From Streptomyces melanogenes (lineage in GTDB: Bacteria; Actinomycetota; Actinomycetes; Streptomycetales; Streptomycetaceae): a DNA stretch of 55,353 nucleotides. The stretch is taken from contig NZ_BMTS01000034.1 in the NCBI RefSeq assembly GCF_014649795.1, forward strand, positions 1 to 55,353, in the 5' to 3' direction. Under the pieces are notes generated by a model. That model worked only from the letters and a program-made list of their open reading frames with translations. It did not search any database and was not told the DNA's origin. Shown piece by piece: positions 49,203 through 55,353 of the stretch (position 1 is the first letter of the stretch; each line of letters opens with the position of its first letter). Made by a program: the position numbers and the translations under genes.

Positions 49203-50378
49203 ATGAGACGAACTCATCGCATTGCGGCGTCCGGCGTGCTCGCGATCGTGCTCTCCCTTCCGCTGGTCCTGCCGGCCGCCTCTGCGCAGGCCGCCGCCCC
49301 GGCCCCGGCCGTCGCCGCTGCCGTCACGGACGTCCACTTGGCGCTGCCTCACCCCACCGGCTCGCACGCCGTCGGCCTCAGCACCCTGGAATTGGTGGAC
49401 ACCCACCGCCAGGATCCCTGGGTGCCCTCCGCCGGTCCGCGCCGGCTGATGACGTCGGTGTTCTACCCCGCACGGCCCGGCTCCGGCGTACCCGCGCCCT
49501 ACATGACCGCCGCAGAGGCCGCGCTGCTGCTGCAGAAGCAGGCGCCGGGAGCCGGTATCCCGCCCGGCACGCTCAGCGGCACCCGCTCGTGGGCCCGCAC
49601 CGGCGCCCGCCCGGCCACCGGCCGCTTTCCGCTGGTCGTGCTCTCGCCCGGCTTCACCCTGCCTCGCACCACGCTCTCGAGCCTCGCCGAGGACCTGGCC
49701 AGCCGTGGCTACGTCGTCGCACTCGTCAACCACACCTACGAGGACTCCGGGACAACGTTCCCCGACGGCCGGACGCTCACCTGCACCATCTGCGACACCC
49801 TTCCCCCGGGCGGCTGGATCGCCGTGAACGAGAGCCGAGGCAAGGACGTCTCGTTCGTCATCGACCAGCTGACCGGCCGTCATTCCCCGTGGCCGTACCG
49901 CCGGATGATCGACGGGAAGCGCATCGGCATGGCCGGCCACTCCGTCGGCGGCAGCGCAGCCGCCTCGGCCATGGCCGCCGATCAGCGGGTGCAGGCAGGT
50001 GTGGACATGGACGGCACATTCGACGTCCGTCCCCCCGCGGCGGGCGTGGGAGGCCGGCCCTTCCTGCTGCTGGGCACCGAGTCCGGGCACTCCCCCGGCA
50101 AGGACACCTCCTGGGACCAGGCGTGGGCGGACCTCAGCGGCTGGAAACGCTGGCTGACCGTCGCGGGAGCGGTCCACTTCAACTTCACCGATCTGCCGGT
50201 TCTCGCCTCCCAGCTGGGCATCCCCCTCCCGGGCGAAACCATCGCCGCCGAGCGCGCCGCAGCGATCACCCGCGCCTACGTCGGCGCCTTCTTCGACCTC
50301 CAGCTGAAGGGAATTCCACAGCCCCTCCTCGACGGCCCCTCCCGGGCCTACCCGGAGGTCATGTTCCAGCACCCTTAG
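49203..50378 (+). CDS. secreted alpha/beta-hydrolase (PAF acetylhydrolase-like), paralogue
   Basis: A 391-aa protein with a signal peptide (MRRTHRIAASG, cleavage near ASAQAAA). Motifs parallel those at 44994-46202: HRQDPWVPSAGPRRLMTSVFYPA, FPLVVLSPGFTLPRTTLS, ALVNHTYEDSG, elbow IGMAGHSVGGSAAASAM, VDMDGTFDV, and the catalytic His in AGAVHFNFTD. The matching C-terminus is IAAERAAAITRAYVGAFFDLQLKG. An enzyme on a lipid ester or similar is likely. ATG at 49203; an in-frame start 36 bp upstream lacks a better signal. Confidence 0.88.
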   Translation: MRRTHRIAASGVLAIVLSLPLVLPAASAQAAAPAPAVAAAVTDVHLALPHPTGSHAVGLSTLELVDTHRQDPWVPSAGPRRLMTSVFYPARPGSGVPAPYMTAAEAALLLQKQAPGAGIPPGTLSGTRSWARTGARPATGRFPLVVLSPGFTLPRTTLSSLAEDLASRGYVVALVNHTYEDSGTTFPDGRTLTCTICDTLPPGGWIAVNESRGKDVSFVIDQLTGRHSPWPYRRMIDGKRIGMAGHSVGGSAAASAMAADQRVQAGVDMDGTFDVRPPAAGVGGRPFLLLGTESGHSPGKDTSWDQAWADLSGWKRWLTVAGAVHFNFTDLPVLASQLGIPLPGETIAAERAAAITRAYVGAFFDLQLKGIPQPLLDGPSRAYPEVMFQHP

Positions 50379-50499
50379 GTGCCGCTGAGCAACGTTGTCC
50401 GGCGTTACACGCCAGGCGGGTCAAGGCCTTCCTCTCGGATCAGGCCTGCCTTGAGCGCCGGCGCTTCCCGGCCGACTCGAGTGGGGACCGGCCCGCCAC

Positions 50500-50870
50500 C
50501 GACGCAGCAGCGTCCTGCCCGCTGGGCCGGCAGTTGTATCTGCCGCGGGAATGGACCGATGCCCCGGACCGCTGCCAGGTAGCCGGGGTGGTGTCGGGCA
50601 CCAGGAGAAGTGGCGTCTGGCCCCGGACCTGCTCGACACGCTGGCCGGCTGGGATCTGCCCCCTCCCGTCGCCGTCGCCGACACCGCCATCCACCACACC
50701 GTCCAGGCCCATGGATACCCCACCTTCGGGCTCATCGGCGGACAACTCCCCGAGGGCCTGACCGCCCGCCCCCTGGCCGACCCCGTGTCGCTCCACCCCT
50801 GGCACGCCGTATGGAACCCCGCCACAGCCTCGTCACCGACCCTCGACCGCACCCAAGGCCACTTCGCTTC
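50500..50870 (+). pseudogene. IS701-family transposase remnant
   Basis: ASCPLGRQLYLPREWTDAPDRC reads in one frame to about 50600. It then continues in the next frame as HQEKWRLAPDLLDTLAGWDLPPP, VAVADTAIH and PLADPVSLHPWHAVWNP. SCPLxWxLYLPxxW and KWRLALxxLDTLAxW are IS701 hallmarks, including an Asp in VAVADTA. Frameshifted and truncated at both ends. Confidence 0.75.
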
Positions 50871-50906
50871 CGGCCGACCGTTTCGGCAGACGCAATTTCT
50901 TCGCAT

Positions 50907-50912
50907 TAGGCT
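50907..50912 (+). promoter_or_regulatory. -10 box of leaderless TetR transcript
   Basis: TAGGCT ends 6 nt before the ATG at 50919, and no ribosome binding site is present. This is the same geometry as at 34167. Confidence 0.5.
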
Positions 50913-50918
50913 GTCCCC

Positions 50919-51497
50919 ATGAGTGCCCGAGCGACCACACGCCCCGGCGGGCGCAGCGCCCGCGTCCAGCAGTCCGTACACCAGGCGGTCCGTGATCTTG
51001 AGGAGGAGGTGGGGCGGGGAGCGCTGACCGTGCCGCTGATCGCGGCCCGTGCGGGGGTCACGCCGTCCACCGTCTACCGCCGCTGGGGGGACCTGCGGGA
51101 ATTGTTGTCCGACGTGGCCGTCGAGCGGCTGCGCCCGGACGCCCCGCCGGCCGACCACGGCGGCCTGCGAGCCGACCTGGAGGCGTGGACCGTGCAATTC
51201 GCCGAAGAAATGTCCTCGACGCCGGGTCGCACGTACATCCGCGACGCCCTGCTGGGCGACCCAGCGCAGGGCAGCGCGGTGCGCTGCTCCGACTACGCCG
51301 CCGAGCAGTTGAAGGCCATCGGCGTACGCGCAGCCGGGCGCGGGGAGGCCGTGCCGGACTTGGAGACGCTGCTGGACGTCGTGGTCGCCCCGCTGATGTA
51401 TCGGATCCTGTTCCGCCCCTCGGAGCTGTCCCAGGCGTACGTCGGCCGCTTGGTGGCGGCGGCGCTCGGTCGCGCCGGGTCCTCTTCAGGCACGTAA
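50919..51497 (+). CDS. TetR/AcrR family regulator
   Basis: A 192-aa TetR-type regulator. HTH at residues 20-65 (VHQAVRDLEEEVGRGALTVPLIAARAGVTPSTVYRRWGDLRELLSDVA). The C-terminal ligand domain is of the TetR_C_16/AcrR-like type (PDLETLLDVVVAPLMYRILF). It lies upstream of and parallel to the MBL hydrolase and amidase genes. The AT-rich stretch at 51500-51560 in between may hold its operator. Confidence 0.9.
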   Translation: MSARATTRPGGRSARVQQSVHQAVRDLEEEVGRGALTVPLIAARAGVTPSTVYRRWGDLRELLSDVAVERLRPDAPPADHGGLRADLEAWTVQFAEEMSSTPGRTYIRDALLGDPAQGSAVRCSDYAAEQLKAIGVRAAGRGEAVPDLETLLDVVVAPLMYRILFRPSELSQAYVGRLVAAALGRAGSSSGT

Positions 51498-51667
51498 AAG
51501 CTAAGGGTTTGCGTTTAGGGTTGATGTCGATCTAGAGTGCTTAAAGCAAAGTAATCGCCTTAAGGGTCCGCGCCACGCCACAGCCGCACACGACCTGACC
51601 GGGCCTGTCCTTTCCCCAGCACGTCATCCCGCCCGCACCGCCCAGCGCCGTCGAAAGGGCCCTGCCG

Positions 51668-52600
51668 ATGAAACCCGCCACCCTCCGTCAGGCCACCCCC
51701 GCCACCAGCACGGGATGGCGCCTCGGCGATATCGTCGTGCGCCGCGTCGACGAGATCGAGCTGCCTCGACAGACCGGACCGTGGCTGCTGCCGGACGCCA
51801 CCAGGGAGGTGCTGGACGAGGCGTCGTGGTTGCGCCCCGATTTCGCCGACGCCGAGGTCCCGCGGCTGGCGAGCCACAGCTTCGCGGTGGAGGCCGGCGG
51901 ACTGCGGATCGTCGTGGACACCGGCATCGGCAACGGCAAGACCCGTGCCAGCCCGGCCTGGAACGGTCTCGACACCGACTTCCTGGAGCGGCTGGCGGCG
52001 GCCGGCTTCCCGCCCGAGTCCGTGGACCTGGTGATCACCACGCACCTGCACACCGACCACGTCGGCTGGAACACCCGCCTCGTCGGCGAGGACTGGGTCC
52101 CCGCCTTCCCCAACGCCCGCTACGTCACCAGCCGCACCGAATGGGACCACTGGGCCGCCACCGACCTGGATGAGGCCCGCACCCAGATGTTCCGCGACTC
52201 CGTCAATCCCGTCCGCGACGCCGGACAGTACGACCTCGTGGACGTGCCCGAGCAGGGGCACGAGGTGGCGCCGGGTGTCCTCCTGATCCCCGCCCCGGGC
52301 CACACCCCCGGGCAGGTCGCCGTCGAACTGCGCGGCAGCGACCGGCGGGCGCTGATCACCGGCGACAGCATCCACCACCCCGTGCAGCTGTCCCACCCCC
52401 ACGTGCACAGCTGCGTCGACATTGACCCCTCCCAGGCGATCCGCACCCGCGCCCGGCTGCTCGACGGCGTGGCGGACACCGACGCGCTGCTCCTGGGCAC
52501 GCACTTTCCGCGGCCCACGGCCGGCACCGTCCGCCGGGAGCACGGCCGCTACCGGCTGCTCGCCGAGCACGGCGGCGAGATCCCGGCCACCGCCGCCTGA
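51668..52600 (+). CDS. MBL-fold metallo-hydrolase
   Basis: A 310-aa metallo-beta-lactamase-fold hydrolase. The Zn motif THLHTDHVGWN is near residue 121. Further ligands are in PGHTPGQVAVEL (about 211), TGDSIHH (about 235) and the C-terminal GTHFPRPTAG. The architecture resembles N-acyl-homoserine-lactonase-like and related small-molecule hydrolases. It probably acts with the downstream AtzG/amidase pair on one nitrogenous substrate; that is inference from adjacency. Confidence 0.88.
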   Translation: MKPATLRQATPATSTGWRLGDIVVRRVDEIELPRQTGPWLLPDATREVLDEASWLRPDFADAEVPRLASHSFAVEAGGLRIVVDTGIGNGKTRASPAWNGLDTDFLERLAAAGFPPESVDLVITTHLHTDHVGWNTRLVGEDWVPAFPNARYVTSRTEWDHWAATDLDEARTQMFRDSVNPVRDAGQYDLVDVPEQGHEVAPGVLLIPAPGHTPGQVAVELRGSDRRALITGDSIHHPVQLSHPHVHSCVDIDPSQAIRTRARLLDGVADTDALLLGTHFPRPTAGTVRREHGRYRLLAEHGGEIPATAA

Positions 52601-52680
52601 CCACGCGGCCGGTGTCCCGCGCCCGGCGGTGTTCGGTGGCCCACGCGCGAGCCACTGAACAGCCGCGCCACAGAACAGCT

Positions 52681-52718
52681 GCACCACCGAGCAGTCACAG
52701 CCGCACCACCGAGCAGTC
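52681..52718. repeat. 22-bp-period direct repeat
   Basis: GCACCACCGAGCAGTC occurs at 52681-52696 and again at 52703-52718, with a degenerate third unit just upstream, in the gap between the MBL and AtzG genes. No gene function is evident; it may be slippage-generated. Confidence 0.55.
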
Positions 52719-52810
52719 GTGGCACCTGCAGGTCACCTAACGCTGATCCTTGGCCTTTAGCGCCTTCGGATGCTCCGCCGCTCCACTCCCGACCGAGGAA
52801 GAGAAGGTCC

Positions 52811-53020
52811 ATGACCGCCGTCGAACTCACACCGCCGGAGGCCGCCCGCTGGGCCGCCCGCGCCGGGCTCGTGCTGCCCGCCGAACGCCACGCCGCGGTG
52901 GCCGCCGTCGCCAACCACATCCACGGCGTCGTCGCGGTCCTGCGCGAGCTGGACTTCGCGGACGTCCCGCCCGCCGCTGCCTACCGCGCCGGACAGGAGC
53001 CGCACGATGCAACCGTATGA
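52811..53020 (+). CDS. AtzG-like (DUF4089) protein
   Basis: A 69-aa helical protein: TPPEAARWAARAGLVLPAERHAAVAAVANHIHGVVAVLRELDFADVPPAAAYR. This is the pattern of GatC/AtzG-type small partners that stabilise an amidase. It overlaps the amidase start by 14 bases. Its presence links the amidase to the AtzE-like biuret/carboxybiuret hydrolase group rather than tRNA amidation. Confidence 0.8.
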   Translation: MTAVELTPPEAARWAARAGLVLPAERHAAVAAVANHIHGVVAVLRELDFADVPPAAAYRAGQEPHDATV

Positions 53021-54398
53021 GCTGTCCCTCACCGCCGCCGCGGACGCGATCCGTGCCCGGCAACTCTCCCCCGTCGAACTGGTCGACTCCGTCCTCGGCC
53101 GCATCGAGAAAGTGGAACCGCACCTCGGTGCCTACGTCACGGTCGCCGCGGAGCAGGCACGCCGGGCGGCGAGCGAGGCCGAACACGAAGCGGCGCACGG
53201 CCGATACCGGGGACCCCTGCACGGCATCCCGATGGGACTCAAGGACCTGATCGACGTCGGCGGGATGGCCACCACGGCCAGCTCCCGGGTACGCGCCGGC
53301 CACCGCGCGACGGCGGACAGCACGGTCGCCGCGCGTCTGAGCGCGGCCGGCGCGGTCCTGCTCGGCAAGACCCACACCCACGAATTCGCCTTCGGCCTGA
53401 CCACTCCGCAGACCCGCAACGCCTGGGACCACGGCCGGGTCGCCGGCGGTTCCAGCGGCGGCTCCGCGGTCGCCGTCGCGTCGGGCACCGCGACCTTCGC
53501 CCTGGGCACCGACACCGGCGGGTCGATCCGGGTACCCGCCGCTCTCAACGGGGTGGTCGGCCTCAAACCGACCTACGGTCTCGTCCCCCGCCACGGCATC
53601 ACCTCCCTGTCCTGGTCGCTGGACCACGTCGGTCCGATCACCCGCACCGTCGAGGACGCCGCCCTGATCCTGACCGCGCTGGCCGGACACGACCCGCGAG
53701 ACCCCGCCTCGCTGCCCGTGCCCGCCACGGACTACCGGCCCGGTACCGACACGGACCTGACGGGGCTGCGCATCGGCCTGCCGCGCACCTACTACTTCGA
53801 CAACGTCGACCCTCGTGTGGAGACCGCCGTCCGGCACGCCATCGGGCAGCTGGAAACCCTGGGCGCACGGCTCGTCGAGGTGGACATCCCGATGACCCGC
53901 TACATCCAGGCCACCCAGTGGGGCCTGATGGTGCCGGAGGCCGGGGCCTACCACGAGAGCAGCCTGCGCACGGTCCCCGAGCTGTACCAGGAAGATGTCC
54001 GCATCCTCCTGGAGGCAAGCGAGTTGATGAGCGCCGGGGACTACGTACGCGCGCAACGCGCCCGCACGCTCATGCGCGCCGAGTGGGCCCGCATGCTGGA
54101 GGAGGTCGACGCGATCGCCGCCCCGAGCGTCCCGATGACCGCTGTCGGCGCCGACGAGGAGACGGTCACCTGGCCCGACGGCACGGTCGAGGGCGTCTCC
54201 GACGCCTACGTGCGCCTCTCCGCCCCTGCCAACATCACCGGGGTGCCGGCCCTGACCGTTCCGGTCGGCCACGACTCGGTCGGCATGCCGATCGGCATGC
54301 AGCTGCTCGGCCGTCCCCTCGACGAGCCCACCCTCCTGCGGGTCGGCTACGCCTACGAGCAGACACAGCCGGCCCGGGGACTCGCCCCGGCGGCCTGA
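53007..54398 (+). CDS. amidase signature family hydrolase (AtzE-like)
   Basis: A 463-aa amidase. The Ser-cisSer-Lys triad is visible: Lys79 in GIPMGLKDLID, cis-Ser149 in RVAGGSSGGSAVAVAS, and nucleophile Ser173 in GTDTGGSIRVPAA. Spacings of 70 and 24 residues match the family. Coupled with the AtzG-like gene, it probably hydrolyses a small amide (biuret-, carboxybiuret- or urea-type). GatA is less likely because no gatB or true gatC is near. ATG at 53007 lies inside the AtzG frame. Confidence 0.92.
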   Translation: MQPYELSLTAAADAIRARQLSPVELVDSVLGRIEKVEPHLGAYVTVAAEQARRAASEAEHEAAHGRYRGPLHGIPMGLKDLIDVGGMATTASSRVRAGHRATADSTVAARLSAAGAVLLGKTHTHEFAFGLTTPQTRNAWDHGRVAGGSSGGSAVAVASGTATFALGTDTGGSIRVPAALNGVVGLKPTYGLVPRHGITSLSWSLDHVGPITRTVEDAALILTALAGHDPRDPASLPVPATDYRPGTDTDLTGLRIGLPRTYYFDNVDPRVETAVRHAIGQLETLGARLVEVDIPMTRYIQATQWGLMVPEAGAYHESSLRTVPELYQEDVRILLEASELMSAGDYVRAQRARTLMRAEWARMLEEVDAIAAPSVPMTAVGADEETVTWPDGTVEGVSDAYVRLSAPANITGVPALTVPVGHDSVGMPIGMQLLGRPLDEPTLLRVGYAYEQTQPARGLAPAA

Positions 54399-54690
54399 GC
54401 GTGGCCCACCGGCGCGCCCTGGCCGGTCACGTGGCCCCTTGGCCGGAGCAAGCAGAGCTGCGTCCGGTGACGTGCCGGTTGGCGAGGCTCTCCACCAGGC
54501 CGTGCCGGGCGGCGCCGTCCACCACGTATCGCACGAGCTGCCGGCTACCTGCCACGCCTGCGCAGGGCGATGGACGGGGCCCGGGCGGTGTCCGGGGGAT
54601 CATGTCGGGCGCCCGACGGTAGGTGGAGCGGGTTGGGCCCTCCGCGAAATGCCTCGACATCTGTCGGGGTGATCGGGGACGCTTCGCGCG

Positions 54691-55197
54691 ATGACCAGAA
54701 TCGATGACACACCGCCCGCGTGGGACGAGCGCACCCAGCTCACCACGTTTCTCGACTACGCCCGTGGCACCGCCCGCGCCAAGTGCGAAGGCGTCTCCGC
54801 GGAGAACGCCCGCAAGGCGCTGCTGCTGGGCTCGCCGCTGATGACCATGAGCGGACTGATCAACCACCTCCGCTGGGTCGAGTACTACTGGTTCCAGGTG
54901 GTATTCCTCGGCGAGGAAGACCGGGCCCCCATGACGGATGAGGACCCCGACCGCGAGATGCGTATCGCCGTCGACATCCCGCTCACGCAGTTGCTCGACG
55001 AATACGCGGAACACAGCGCCCGTTACCGCGAACTGGTCGCCGGGAACAGCCTGGACAAGCAGGCCCAGCGAACCATCCGCAACGGCCTCCACGTCGACCT
55101 GCGCTGGATCCTCCTCCACCTCACCGAGGAGACGGCCCGCCACAACGGCCACCTGGACATCCTGCGCGAGATGCTCGACGGCACAACCGGTTACTAG
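54691..55197 (+). CDS. DinB family (DUF664) protein
   Basis: A 168-aa four-helix DinB-superfamily protein. Metal-ligand His residues sit in GLINHLRWVEYYWF (about residue 59), and the last block LHLTEETARHNGHLDILREMLDG is typical of DUF664. Such proteins are often bacillithiol/mycothiol-type transferases or hydrolases; function is not established for this group. ATG at 54691. Confidence 0.9.
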   Translation: MTRIDDTPPAWDERTQLTTFLDYARGTARAKCEGVSAENARKALLLGSPLMTMSGLINHLRWVEYYWFQVVFLGEEDRAPMTDEDPDREMRIAVDIPLTQLLDEYAEHSARYRELVAGNSLDKQAQRTIRNGLHVDLRWILLHLTEETARHNGHLDILREMLDGTTGY

Positions 55198-55275
55198 ACC
55201 CGGGAGAGATCACGGGCGGAGCCAGAGTCGGATCGAGGCGAGCGTGACGGTGCCGTGGATTCCTAATGGCGTTTG

Positions 55276-55353
55276 TCAAGCCGTGAGGATGACGGGTGGC
55301 GTTACCTGATAGCACCGCCGGTCGCGTAGTAGGGCCCAGAGGACGTTGACGCG
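55276..55353 (-). pseudogene. transposase C-terminal end, runs off window
   Basis: From the right edge, 25 codons read RVNVLWALLRDRRCYQVTPP and a short tail plus stop. R(I/V)NVLxAxLRD near the C-terminus is typical of IS110-type transposases. Only the tail is visible, so intact or broken status is unknown; typed here as a partial gene. Confidence 0.5.

Noticed and set aside
52681..52718. Tandem repeat considered as an attachment site or operator array
   Set aside because: Only two clear copies with no dyad symmetry and no integrase or tRNA nearby.

Overview
The window is high-GC actinobacterial DNA, almost certainly from a chromosome of Streptomyces or a close relative. The evidence is strong third-position GC bias in every real gene, many GTG starts, TAGGCT-type -10 boxes sitting directly on start codons, ScfR/RamB-type regulators, and a cobalamin riboswitch. 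It combines an orderly central-metabolism block with accessory DNA full of broken transposases.

Left flank (1-6.5 kb): a truncated SGNH hydrolase, a small unknown protein, a 1137-aa trypsin-like protease / P-loop NTPase / KAP NTPase membrane fusion that looks like a biological-conflict (defence) protein, and a secreted two-repeat protein.

Metabolic core (6.5-23.5 kb): three units for short-chain acyl-CoA carbon. (i) The methylcitrate cycle prpD-prpB-prpC lies opposite an XRE/ScfR regulator. (ii) The glyoxylate shunt, aceA then aceB-hbd, lies opposite a paralogous regulator. (iii) A five-gene valine/isobutyrate operon (mmsA, acyl-CoA dehydrogenase, 3-hydroxyisobutyryl-CoA hydrolase, mmsB, enoyl-CoA hydratase), with every junction a 4-base start/stop overlap, follows a cobalamin riboswitch. 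Valine breakdown yields propionyl-CoA, the methylcitrate cycle burns it without B12, and the glyoxylate shunt replenishes C4 acids from acetyl-CoA. The layout therefore suggests one regulated propionyl-CoA/acetyl-CoA island.

Middle (23.6-36 kb): small TPR, DUF2625 and secreted proteins, an ArsR-like regulator, an HTH-NACHT-repeat protein interrupted by one frameshift in a 5-base homopolymer, a GNAT acetyltransferase, and an MMPL exporter next to a two-component system.

Accessory zone (36-51 kb): IS5, ISL3 and IS701 transposase remnants, a 58-aa Lsr2-like dimerisation-domain protein, a five-copy 20-bp repeat array that looks like insertion-sequence ends, a DHFR/RibD-like reductase, several small enzymes (PPOX, TfoX, SUFU), an F420-dependent-type reductase with an inositol-phosphatase-like protein and LysR regulator, and two paralogous secreted alpha/beta-hydrolases flanking a LysR-EthD-PhzF group.

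Right end (51-55.3 kb): TetR, MBL-fold hydrolase, AtzG-like protein and amidase, then a DinB protein and the tail of a transposase running off the edge. No tRNA, rRNA or CRISPR array was seen.
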